A stretch of DNA of 58,694 bases, from contig JAMDDV010000032.1 of NCBI GenBank assembly GCA_023488455.1, positions 1 to 58,694 of the forward strand. The letters run 5' to 3'. Positions 25,453 through 33,838 of the stretch are shown in pieces. The notes beneath the pieces are model-generated. The model had not been told where the DNA came from. It was given only the letters and a program-made list of their open reading frames with translations, and ran no database searches. The stretch comes from Actinomycetota bacterium. Its GTDB lineage: Bacteria > Actinomycetota > Humimicrobiia > Hakubellales > JAMDDV01. Numbering within the stretch: position 1 is the first letter of the stretch; each line of letters opens with the position of its first letter. The position numbers and the translations under genes were made by a program.

Positions 25453-26616
25453 ATGCCGATAACCGTAACGGTAAATGGCAAAAAGGAGATATTGGGCGAT
25501 ATTATGAGCGTAACAAACCTTCTTGTGAAAAGGAATATCCGCAGGGATGTAGTTACCGTTGAACTAAATGGTGAAATTATCAAGAAAGAAAACTATGATG
25601 ATATTTTCCTTAAGGATAATGACCAGCTGGAGCTTATATATTACATGGGCGGTGGCGACCATGTAGCTTTTAATAAGTTATTCACAAAAGAAGGGTCACT
25701 TTTATCAGAAAATGTATCTGAGCTAATTGGGAATACACCAATGGTGAGGCTCCGTGTGATGACAGAAGAAGGTATGTCAACGGTATTTGCAAAACTTGAA
25801 TCGTTTAATCCTGGTGGTAGCGTAAAGGATAGGATATGTCTTTCTATGATTGAGAATGCCGAACAAAAAGGACTGTTAAAACCAGGGGGGACGATTGTCG
25901 AGCCGACCTCTGGAAATACTGGCATCGGATTAGCAATGATAGGAGCATCAAGAGGATATAGAGTTATTTTAACCATGCCGGAAACCATGAGTCTTGAGAG
26001 GATCTATATTCTTAGATCCTATGGGGCAGAGGTGATCTTGACTACAGGGATTGAAGGCATGGCTGGTTCAATCAAGAAGGCTGAGGAGATTGTAATGAAG
26101 ACAGGTGCCTACATGCCACAACAATTTAAAAATCCTGCAAATCCTGAAATTCATCGAAGGACAACTGCAGTTGAAATACTTAATGCGATGGAAGACAGGG
26201 TTGATGCTTTCGTAGCTGGGGTCGGGACGGGTGGCACAATCACAGGTGTGGGCGAGGTCCTAAGGAGAATGAATCCGAAGGTGAGAATTGTCGCAGTTGA
26301 ACCTGCAGGTTCACCGGTACTTTCGGGTGGCGAACCTGGACCACACAGGATACAGGGAATTGGTGCAGGTTTCATACCTGATGTTTTAAACAGGGAAATT
26401 ATAGATGAGATCATCACCGTGACCGATAATGATGCTTTTCAGACGGCCAAGAGGCTGGCAAAAGAGGAGGGGCTTTTCGTCGGTGTCTCATCTGGAGCTG
26501 CATGCTATGCAGCACTGAAGGTAGCAAGGGGAATGAGAAGCGGAAAAATTGTCATTACCGTCTTTCCGGACACCGGTGAGCGCTATTTCAGCCTTCAGCA
26601 GTTTTTTGAGAGCTAA
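25453..26616 (+). CDS. ThiS/MoaD-like sulfur carrier fused to cysteine synthase
   Basis: 387 residues. Residues 1-68 form a ThiS-like beta-grasp domain (MPITVTVNG ... YYMGGG, glycines at 66-68); residues about 84-387 are a CysK/CysM-type PLP enzyme with [12 protein letters not shown] lysine K125 in [18 protein letters not shown] and GTGGTITG. The frame is uninterrupted. Known two-protein analogue: mycobacterial CysO thiocarboxylate donates sulfur to O-phosphoserine-linked CysM. A built-in carrier would deliver sulfur in cis, but the GG is internal here and could form a thiocarboxylate only after cleavage, for example by the adjacent JAMM protease. ATG at 25453; the codons before it include AGGTGGG. 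Confidence 0.9.
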   Translation: MPITVTVNGKKEILGDIMSVTNLLVKRNIRRDVVTVELNGEIIKKENYDDIFLKDNDQLELIYYMGGGDHVAFNKLFTKEGSLLSENVSELIGNTPMVRLRVMTEEGMSTVFAKLESFNPGGSVKDRICLSMIENAEQKGLLKPGGTIVEPTSGNTGIGLAMIGASRGYRVILTMPETMSLERIYILRSYGAEVILTTGIEGMAGSIKKAEEIVMKTGAYMPQQFKNPANPEIHRRTTAVEILNAMEDRVDAFVAGVGTGGTITGVGEVLRRMNPKVRIVAVEPAGSPVLSGGEPGPHRIQGIGAGFIPDVLNREIIDEIITVTDNDAFQTAKRLAKEEGLFVGVSSGAACYAALKVARGMRSGKIVITVFPDTGERYFSLQQFFES

Positions 26617-26644
26617 AGTATATTTAATGATTAGGAGTTAATGA

Positions 26645-27880
26645 ATGGGATATGTAAAAAACCTTCGTTGTCGTGAGTGCAGAAGAGAATATCCGAAGGA
26701 TGCACTCTTTGTTTGCGAGTATTGTTTTGGTCCTCTTGAGGTTACATATGACTATGATCGGATTAAGAAAGTATTGACCAGAGAGGCGATAGAAAGCAAA
26801 CCTAAAAATCTCTGGCGTTACAGAGAGTTGCTTCCAATTGATGGTGATCCGACGGATGGGCTCTATTCTGGCTTTACGCCGTTGATAAGAGCTAAGAACC
26901 TTGAGAAGAAGTTTGGGGTAAGGGAGCTTTACGTCAAAGATGATTCTGTCTGTCATCCAACGCTTTCCTTTAAGGATCGAGTGGTCGCTGTTGCTCTTTC
27001 AAAAGCGAAGGAGTTCGGTTTTAACACCGTGGCCTGTGCATCAACTGGAAACCTTGCAAACTCCGTAGCCGCAAATGCGGCAATTGCTGGCTTGGGATCA
27101 TATATCTTCATTCCAGCGGATTTAGAGACTGGCAAGGTGATCGGTACTCTGATCTATGGATCAAATGTGGTTGCGGTTAAGGGTAACTATGATGATGTCA
27201 ATAGGCTTTGTGCTGAGATTGCATCTAAGTATTCATGGGCTTTTGTGAACATAAATTTACGTCCATATTATGCTGAGGGGTCAAAGACGTATGGATTTGA
27301 GATCGTAGAGCAGATGGGATGGTGCACGCCGGATCACGTGATTGTTCCGTGTGCTGGAGGTTCATTAATCACAAAGATTTCCAAGGCTTTTTTGGAGCTT
27401 CATGAAATTGGATTAATAGAAAAACCAAAAACAAAAATTCACGCAGCTCAGGCTTTAGGTTGCTCGCCAATAGTAACTGCCATAAAGGAGAAAAGCGAAC
27501 TCATAAAGCCCGTGAAACCAATGACAATTGCAAAGTCGCTTGCAATTGGAAATCCTGCCGATGGTTATTTTGCGAGGGAAACAGTTGAGCGTACTGGAGG
27601 ATGGGGAGAGGTTGCAACTGATAGCGAGATCATCGATGGAATTAAACTTCTGGCTGAAACAGAAGGAATTTTTACCGAAACTGCTGGCGGGGTTACGGTC
27701 TCAGTTACGAAGAAGTTACTGGACAAGGGCTATATAGATAAGGATAGTTCCGTAGTCATTTCCATAACAGGTAATGGCCTCAAGACCTATGAGGCAATTA
27801 ATGGTAGGGCTGGAGTGCCAATAGTTATTGAACCGAATGTTAAGTCTTTTGAGGAAAAAGCTAAGATCAGAGAGCATTAA
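26645..27880 (+). CDS. thrC: Threonine synthase family PLP enzyme
   Basis: 411 residues. Seen: N-terminal zinc ribbon C9/C12 and C24/C27, PLP lysine K110 in PTLSFKDRV, STGNLANSVAA and AGGSLITK, as in bacterial threonine synthase that converts O-phosphohomoserine to threonine. The placement between a ThiS-cysteine synthase fusion and a free sulfur carrier is notable: a thiocarboxylate-using phosphohomoserine sulfhydrylase giving homocysteine is an untested alternative. thrB and hom are not nearby. ATG at 26645; its upstream TTAGGAGTTAATGA supplies the SD. Confidence 0.88.
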   Translation: MGYVKNLRCRECRREYPKDALFVCEYCFGPLEVTYDYDRIKKVLTREAIESKPKNLWRYRELLPIDGDPTDGLYSGFTPLIRAKNLEKKFGVRELYVKDDSVCHPTLSFKDRVVAVALSKAKEFGFNTVACASTGNLANSVAANAAIAGLGSYIFIPADLETGKVIGTLIYGSNVVAVKGNYDDVNRLCAEIASKYSWAFVNINLRPYYAEGSKTYGFEIVEQMGWCTPDHVIVPCAGGSLITKISKAFLELHEIGLIEKPKTKIHAAQALGCSPIVTAIKEKSELIKPVKPMTIAKSLAIGNPADGYFARETVERTGGWGEVATDSEIIDGIKLLAETEGIFTETAGGVTVSVTKKLLDKGYIDKDSSVVISITGNGLKTYEAINGRAGVPIVIEPNVKSFEEKAKIREH

Positions 27881-27897
27881 ATCAGAGAGGGGGAAAT

Positions 27898-28188
27898 ATG
27901 GTAGTAAATGTTAGAATTCCGCAGCCATTGCATAAACTGACACAAGGGAGAAGTGAAGTTGAGGCTCTTGGGAAAACGGTGAGAGAACTGCTTGATGATC
28001 TGGAAAATAAATTTCCAGGGATGGGTGAGCGGCTATATGATCAGTACGGTAATGTACGCAGGTTCATAAATATTTACGTTAACGATGAGGACATAAGGTT
28101 GCTTAATGGTGATAAAACTGAGTTAAAAGATGGAGACGAAGTTTCAATCATCCCATCGATTGCAGGAGGAGAAGGTCAATGGGACTGA
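27898..28188 (+). CDS. MoaD/CysO-like ubiquitin-fold sulfur carrier with tail beyond GG
   Basis: 96 residues. Seen: beta-grasp sequence similar to CysO/MoaD (VNVRIPQPL, then FINIYVNDEDIR, LKDGDEVSIIPSIAGG) with the diglycine at 90-91. Five residues, EGQWD, follow the GG, so the protein must be trimmed before adenylation and thiocarboxylation; the cluster's JAMM protease is the obvious candidate. The last ten bases overlap the E1-like gene, so the tail also carries that gene's SD (AGGAGAAGG). SD for this gene: GAGAGGGGG. Closest role by context is sulfur transfer to amino acids, not molybdopterin, as no moaE/moeA is present. Confidence 0.9.
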   Translation: MVVNVRIPQPLHKLTQGRSEVEALGKTVRELLDDLENKFPGMGERLYDQYGNVRRFINIYVNDEDIRLLNGDKTELKDGDEVSIIPSIAGGEGQWD

Positions 28189-28997
28189 GGGATGAACAAA
28201 TTGAGCGTTATAGCAGGCAGATCCTATTACCAGGAATTGGTGGGATTGGTCAGGAGAAACTTCTAAAATCAAGGGTTTTGTTGATTGGAGCCGGTGGTCT
28301 GGGCTCTCCTTCTGCTTATTATCTGGCTGCTGCCGGCGTGGGCAAAATTGGTATTGTAGATAGTGACAAGGTTGAACTCAGCAATCTTCACCGTCAGATT
28401 CTACATTTCACTACGGATTTGGGCAAACAAAAGGTTGGTTCAGCGAAAGAAAAGATATGCGCCTTAAATCCGGATGTTGAGGTGGTGACATATCCTCTCA
28501 GGCTCAATTCACAAAATATTAATAGAATTATTGAGGATTATGATGTTGTTATAGATGGAAGTGATAATTTCCCCACACGATATCTGACCAATGATGCATG
28601 TATTTTAGTGCTCAAGCCACTTGTTTATGGAGCATTCTTCAGGTTTGAAGGCCAGGCAATGACCATAATCCCACGTCATGGACCCTGTTATCGTTGTCTT
28701 TTTCCAGAACCTCCTCCGCCAGGTGCTGTTCCAAGCTGCCAGGAAGCAGGGGTCTTAGGAGCGTTAGCAGGTATAATTGGGCTCATCCAGGCTTCAGAAG
28801 TATTGAAGATCATCCTGGGAATAGGAGAGCTGCTTGTGGGTAAGCTCTTAACGTTTAACGCTCTGGATATGGATTTTCGCAGGCTCAACGTCCCGAGGGA
28901 CAAAAGTTGCCCGATTTGCGGTGAAAATCCGACCATTAATAAATTGATGGACTATGAGGAATTTTGCGGGGTGAGATCGTCACAAGCACGGGTGTAA
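28179..28997 (+). CDS. moeB: E1-like sulfur-carrier adenylyltransferase (MoeB/ThiF family)
   Basis: 272 residues. Seen: ATP motif GAGGLGSPSAYYL, DxD-like VDSDKVELSNLHRQ, first zinc pair CYRC, a conserved cysteine in PSCQEAGVLG, and second zinc pair CPIC. No rhodanese domain is attached, unlike MoeZ, so the sulfur donor must be another protein, plausibly the TusA domain of the sulfite reductase. Predicted reaction: adenylate the C-terminal GG of the carrier encoded just before it, with which it overlaps. moeB is a family name here; molybdopterin synthesis is not implied. Confidence 0.93.
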   Translation: MGLRDEQIERYSRQILLPGIGGIGQEKLLKSRVLLIGAGGLGSPSAYYLAAAGVGKIGIVDSDKVELSNLHRQILHFTTDLGKQKVGSAKEKICALNPDVEVVTYPLRLNSQNINRIIEDYDVVIDGSDNFPTRYLTNDACILVLKPLVYGAFFRFEGQAMTIIPRHGPCYRCLFPEPPPPGAVPSCQEAGVLGALAGIIGLIQASEVLKIILGIGELLVGKLLTFNALDMDFRRLNVPRDKSCPICGENPTINKLMDYEEFCGVRSSQARV

Positions 28998-30371
28998 ATG
29001 ACAAATATGAACATCCATGTCCTTGGCATCAATCACAGGACTTCAAGCTTTGAGCTGAGGGAAAAACTTTATTTTTCTAAGCCTCAAATACATGATATTT
29101 ATTCAAATGGTAGATTCGCATCTCAAGTGCGCGAATTTTTAATTCTCTCTACCTGCAACAGGACTGAGGTGTATGGAGCTTGCGAAAGCAGAAGTGTATT
29201 TGAAAAGGAAACATCCTCATTTCTTGCCAGATCAAAGTTGGTCAATATAGGTGATATAAAAAGTTCTTGCTATCTGTTTTCAAGTGTACGCTGTGTGAGC
29301 CATATCTTTAAGGTGGCTGCAGGTCTTGATTCAATGATCATCGGCGAAGAACAGATTCTTGGTCAGGTGAAGGATACCCTTGAGCTCGCTGAAGTTTACA
29401 AAATAGCAGGTCTATTCCTTTGTCGGCTTTTCAAGTCAGCTATACATGCTGGCAAAAGGTGTCAAACAGATTTTAAGCCTACCGCTCTGAAAAGATCCGT
29501 AAGCCATGCTGCGCTTTGTATTGCTAAAAAGGTATACGGCGACTTTAGTGGTTTGAGATCCCTTGTCATTGGTGCTGGAAAGACGAGTGAGCTGGTGCTG
29601 GAAAGTCTTTCACGGGAGGGAATAAGCTGTATTATAGTTGCAAATCGGACCTATGAGAAGGCAAAAGCTATCGCACAGAAGTTTAGGTGTAAGGTAGAGA
29701 GACTTGACAATATTCGAAATCTCAACGGTAAAGTTGACATGATAGTTAGCTGTACAAGTTCTCCTGTCAAGGTGATCTCAAAAGATCACATAATGTACTT
29801 GGTAAAAAAAATAAACAGAAAGCCTTTTCTGATCATTGACCTGGCTGTGCCGCGGGATATTGATACCTCAGTTACTGAAATAGAAAATGTACAGCTGTAT
29901 AACATCGATGATCTGCAGTCAGTTATGAACATAAAGCAGGGCGAGGATCAAAAATTTGTTAGTCAAGTAACAGATATGATCAAGTATGAGGTTAGAAAAT
30001 TTGAAAAGTGGTATAACACCTTAGACAGTGTTGATATCGTAGTGTGGTTAATAAAGAGAACAGAAGAAATACGCAAGCAAAAGTTTGAGAAATTTATTTC
30101 CCGTTTTCAGAATCTTAACGATGAAGATGTACAAAAAATTGAAGCTTTGACCAAGTCGATTGCCAACGGGATAGTGCATAAGCTCATAGCAAATCTAAAA
30201 CATATACCGGTTTCAAATAGCCAAATGTATATTGAGGCATTGAGATTTCTCTTTGACTTCGATAAGGATATCAAAACACTACCACAAATTAGCAATGAAG
30301 GAAAATATTATAAGGATTGGAACAAGGTCCAGCAGATTAGCTCTGCTTCAGGCAACGCGCGTAGCAGATGA
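28998..30371 (+). CDS. hemA: Glutamyl-tRNA reductase
   Basis: 457 residues. Seen: GINHRTSSFELRE, catalytic C53 in STCNRTEVYG, AAGLDSMIIGEEQILGQVK and NADPH-domain VIGAGKTSEL. It reduces Glu-tRNA to glutamate semialdehyde, the first step of C5 tetrapyrrole synthesis. The reading frame continues 77 bases into hemC in another frame, giving a C-terminal extension after FLFDFDKD that is unlike the usual end of this family. The start follows the moeB stop with no gap. No precorrin-2 dehydrogenase domain is fused. Confidence 0.95.
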   Translation: MTNMNIHVLGINHRTSSFELREKLYFSKPQIHDIYSNGRFASQVREFLILSTCNRTEVYGACESRSVFEKETSSFLARSKLVNIGDIKSSCYLFSSVRCVSHIFKVAAGLDSMIIGEEQILGQVKDTLELAEVYKIAGLFLCRLFKSAIHAGKRCQTDFKPTALKRSVSHAALCIAKKVYGDFSGLRSLVIGAGKTSELVLESLSREGISCIIVANRTYEKAKAIAQKFRCKVERLDNIRNLNGKVDMIVSCTSSPVKVISKDHIMYLVKKINRKPFLIIDLAVPRDIDTSVTEIENVQLYNIDDLQSVMNIKQGEDQKFVSQVTDMIKYEVRKFEKWYNTLDSVDIVVWLIKRTEEIRKQKFEKFISRFQNLNDEDVQKIEALTKSIANGIVHKLIANLKHIPVSNSQMYIEALRFLFDFDKDIKTLPQISNEGKYYKDWNKVQQISSASGNARSR

Positions 30372-31275
30372 GATTAAATCTATTGAAAAAGATATGGAAG
30401 TGGAGATAGTTAAGGTAACTACTTCCAGCGACAGGGTTAATGACAGGTTTTCAATGGTTGATCCTGATAAGAGGCTTTTTGTAAAGGAGATAGAGGAGGG
30501 ACTGCTTTTAAATACAATTGATGTTGGAGTCCACAGTCTTAAGGATATGCCAACCCAGCTCCCCGATGGTCTTACAGTGGTGGCTTTCATAGAGAGAGAT
30601 GAGGCTGCCGATGCATTTATTCCGAGGGCAGACCTTCCTATTGATCAGAAAAACATTGGTATTGTTGGACTTCCGCCAGAGTTCAGGATCGGGACGTCAA
30701 GTCTAAGAAGAAAGGCGTTAATAACTCATCTTTATTCAGGTATTAAGGTTATTAATATGAGAGGAAACGTTGATTCAAGGATTAAGAAATTGGAAAGTGG
30801 ACTTGTGGACGGCCTTATAGTTGCTGCGGCAGGTCTTTTACGTCTCGGTATTGGTTATCAAACTTTTGAAATTCTGGATAAGGATGTTTTCATACCTGCA
30901 GTTGGGCAGGGTTGTGTAGCGGTTGAAGCTCGCTCTGATAATAAGGAAATCAACGAAATTTTTCATGCTCTAGATCACAGGAGAACTCGTATTTGTGTCG
31001 AATGCGAACGATCATTTCTGGCTGTGCTAAAAAGTGGTTGCCAGGTTCCAGCAGGAGCATACTGTCATTTCGTTAATAACAGTGATAGTGATAGTAAAGA
31101 TGCAGAGGATGGGTACATCAGGATAGTTGGTTTTGTGTCCAGCCCTGAAGGCAGCCTGTTCATAAAGGATGAAATGAATGGCTCTGCACATCAGAACATC
31201 GAGCTTGGAACGAGCCTTGCCAAAAAATTAATTGAAATGGGTGGAGCAAAAATATTCAAGGAATTAAATGGATAA
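30295..31275 (+). CDS. hemC: Hydroxymethylbilane synthase
   Basis: 326 residues from ATG 30295, where the family sequence IRIGTRSSRLALLQA begins; a start at 30253 adds unrelated residues. Seen: HSLKDMPT, FRIGTSSLRR, MRGNVDSR and the cofactor-anchoring cysteine in LKSGCQVPAGAY. It polymerises four porphobilinogens. Overlaps hemA by 77 bases and the following cobA-hemD gene by eight, showing a compressed operon. Confidence 0.95.
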   Translation: MKENIIRIGTRSSRLALLQATRVADEIKSIEKDMEVEIVKVTTSSDRVNDRFSMVDPDKRLFVKEIEEGLLLNTIDVGVHSLKDMPTQLPDGLTVVAFIERDEAADAFIPRADLPIDQKNIGIVGLPPEFRIGTSSLRRKALITHLYSGIKVINMRGNVDSRIKKLESGLVDGLIVAAAGLLRLGIGYQTFEILDKDVFIPAVGQGCVAVEARSDNKEINEIFHALDHRRTRICVECERSFLAVLKSGCQVPAGAYCHFVNNSDSDSKDAEDGYIRIVGFVSSPEGSLFIKDEMNGSAHQNIELGTSLAKKLIEMGGAKIFKELNG

Positions 31276-32854
31276 TTTTGCAGTAGAAGAGAACAGTTAC
31301 ACTATGTGGAATGTACGGAAAGGCTGTGTCTATATAATTGGGGCTGGCCCTGGAGACCCGCTCTTATTAACTATTAAGGCAGTGAGAATATTGGGTGTGG
31401 TTGATGTTATAGTCCATGACAGATTGATAACTGATCAAATAAAGGATTATTTCAACCCAATGGCTGAGGTCATTGATGTGGGCAAGGAACCGGGTTTACA
31501 TGTCATAACCCAAGATGGGATAAACAAAATACTGTACGAACAGGCAAAATCAAAAAGGTCGGTGGCGAGGCTTAAAGGTGGTGATCCTTTTATATTTGGA
31601 AGGGGAGGGGAAGAAGCGGAATACCTGGCTAAAAAAAGTGTCAGATTTGAGGTAATCCCGGGACTGTCCTCGGCTATTGCTGTACCGGCATATGCTGGCA
31701 TTCCATTAACGTACAGAGGGATAGCTTCAGCTGTTACCATCATAACAGGCCATCAATGCGCAAGCGTGGATAATAGCCTGATAGATTGGGAGATAATTGC
31801 AAGGAGCTCAAGCACTCTTGTATTTCTTATGCCAGTGAAAAACATAAGCCATATAGTAGAAAAATTAATTGAAAACGGGAAATCACCTCTGACACCAAGT
31901 GCTCTTATCATGTGGGGGACTACGGGTAAACAGAAAACGATAATATCTGATTTGAAGAATGCACCCTCTTTTGCTAGAGATGCAGAAATGGGGCCTCCAT
32001 CTGTATTTGTTGTTGGGGATGTAGTTTCGCTAAGGCAAAAAATTTACTGGTTTGAGAAGCTTCCACTTTTTGGCAAGACCATAATACTCACCAGGTCAAA
32101 AGAAAATCTAAAGGAGATGATGGAGTTATTCTGCAGTCTTGGTGCGAATGTGATTGAAATTCCGACTATTAGAATAAATAAACTGATAACACAGACAGGG
32201 ATAAAGGAGCTTCTGCCTGATCTCGAAGAATGCAATTGGGTCGTCTTTACGAGCGCAACTGGAGTGAAATTGTTCTGGCATGAGCTGAATGCTGCAGGAC
32301 TCGATGCAAGGATGTTAAGTGGATCAAAAGTAGTTGCCATAGGGCCAGAGACGGGCCGGCTATTAAAAGCTCATGGGATAATTGCAGACTATATTCCAGA
32401 AAGTTTCACCTCTGCTGCAACAGCTGAATTGATAATAGATAAAGGAAGATCAGGACAAAATGTCCTACTTCTCAGGGCTAAAGGGGCTAATGAAATTCTC
32501 TCAAGAAAGCTTGTACAAGCGGGTTTTGAAGTTCGCGAAATCAATCACTATGAAACAGTGTGCGAAGAACCAGATGGAAAAACATTTCATGAAATGCTTA
32601 TTAACAGGATAGATTATGTCATCTTTAGCAGCTCATCGACAGTCCTGAACTTTTTTAAGCTGTTAGAAGGCATGGATATAGGGCGAATGTTTTTAGAAAC
32701 TAAATTTGCCTGTATAGGACCGGTCACCGAACTGACACTTAAAAGCCTGGGGTTTGATGCGCACATTGTTGCAAAAAGTCATACTTTTGATGGTTTGACT
32801 GAAGCTATATTAGCTGATGTTAGAGGCAACAGGCAGATAGAGGGTACTAGCTAG
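31268..32854 (+). CDS. cobA-hemD: Uroporphyrinogen-III C-methyltransferase/synthase fusion
   Basis: 528 residues. Residues about 18-260 are a SUMT/CobA domain (VYIIGAGPGDPLLLT, VARLKGGDPFIFGRGGEEA, VIPGLSSAIAVPAYAGIP); residues about 270-528 are a HemD-type synthase (ILTRSKENLKEM, VFTSATGVKLFW, FSSSSTVLNFF, IGPVTE). Together they cyclise hydroxymethylbilane and methylate the ring to precorrin-2, the branch that leads to siroheme. This makes the cluster's purpose siroheme for the neighbouring sulfite reductase. The fusion is common in clostridia and actinobacteria. Confidence 0.94.
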   Translation: MDNFAVEENSYTMWNVRKGCVYIIGAGPGDPLLLTIKAVRILGVVDVIVHDRLITDQIKDYFNPMAEVIDVGKEPGLHVITQDGINKILYEQAKSKRSVARLKGGDPFIFGRGGEEAEYLAKKSVRFEVIPGLSSAIAVPAYAGIPLTYRGIASAVTIITGHQCASVDNSLIDWEIIARSSSTLVFLMPVKNISHIVEKLIENGKSPLTPSALIMWGTTGKQKTIISDLKNAPSFARDAEMGPPSVFVVGDVVSLRQKIYWFEKLPLFGKTIILTRSKENLKEMMELFCSLGANVIEIPTIRINKLITQTGIKELLPDLEECNWVVFTSATGVKLFWHELNAAGLDARMLSGSKVVAIGPETGRLLKAHGIIADYIPESFTSAATAELIIDKGRSGQNVLLLRAKGANEILSRKLVQAGFEVREINHYETVCEEPDGKTFHEMLINRIDYVIFSSSSTVLNFFKLLEGMDIGRMFLETKFACIGPVTELTLKSLGFDAHIVAKSHTFDGLTEAILADVRGNRQIEGTS

Positions 32855-33838
32855 ATGGGTTACCCATATAGTCGACTGCGAAGGTTAAGACAGAGCGAAG
32901 CCTTGAGAAAACTTGTGCGTGAAACAAACATCAATATATCAAAACTTGTATATCCGCTATTTGTGCATGAAGCTGCCAACCAAAAGGAACCCATAGAGTC
33001 GATACCAGGGAGTTACAGGCACACAATACGCTCTCTTTTAGAAGAGGTAGAAAATTGTATGAAGCTTGGCATCGATGCCTTTCTGCTCTTTGGAATTTCT
33101 TCCATAAAGGACGAACTGGCAAGCCAATCTTTTGATGATCATGGAATTGTTCAAAGGTCTGTTCGTGAGATAAAGAGGTATTTTAAGGATGTGGTTTTAA
33201 TAACTGATGTTTGTCTTTGTGAATATACTTCTAATGGTCACTGTGGAATTGTCAAAGATGGCGTGATAATTAATGATGATACGGTCAGGCTTTTGGCAAA
33301 GGTCGCACTCTCTCATGCGAATGCCGGGGCTGACGTAGTTGCTCCCTCGGATATGATGGACGGAAGGGTGAAAGTAATCAGAGAAATGCTTGATGCCAGT
33401 GGTCATGAGATGATTCCCATTATGTCTTATTCCGCAAAATATGCATCTGGTTTTTATGGACCGTTTCGTGAAGCTGTGGGATCAGCTCCCCAGTTTGGGG
33501 ATAGGAAATCGTACCAGATGGATTATTCAAATGCGCTCGAAGCCCTAAGAGAGGTTGAGCTGGATATTGAGGAGGGCGCTGATATCGTGATGGTTAAGCC
33601 TGCTCTTGCCTACCTGGATGTAATAAAGCTTGTAAAGGATACCTTTAGGTTTCCAACCGCTGCCTTTAATGTGAGTGGTGAATATTCAATGGTAAAGATG
33701 GCTAGCAAGCAGGGTATTTTTAATGAGCGCATGATAACCGAGGAGATCATAAGCTCGATATTTAGAGCAGGGGCGGATATTGTAATTACGTACCACGCAA
33801 AAGATTTGGCAATGTGGAACCATGACAAAGTCAGGTAA
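32855..33838 (+). CDS. hemB: Delta-aminolevulinic acid dehydratase (porphobilinogen synthase)
   Basis: 327 residues. Seen: the zinc-type triad in DVCLCEYTSNGHCG, Schiff-base lysine regions YSAKYASGFYGPFR and MVKPALAYLD, and RLRRLRQSEALRKLV near the N-terminus. ATG begins at the base after the cobA-hemD TAG. The three-cysteine metal site marks a zinc-dependent enzyme. It overlaps hemL by 17 bases. Confidence 0.96.
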   Translation: MGYPYSRLRRLRQSEALRKLVRETNINISKLVYPLFVHEAANQKEPIESIPGSYRHTIRSLLEEVENCMKLGIDAFLLFGISSIKDELASQSFDDHGIVQRSVREIKRYFKDVVLITDVCLCEYTSNGHCGIVKDGVIINDDTVRLLAKVALSHANAGADVVAPSDMMDGRVKVIREMLDASGHEMIPIMSYSAKYASGFYGPFREAVGSAPQFGDRKSYQMDYSNALEALREVELDIEEGADIVMVKPALAYLDVIKLVKDTFRFPTAAFNVSGEYSMVKMASKQGIFNERMITEEIISSIFRAGADIVITYHAKDLAMWNHDKVR

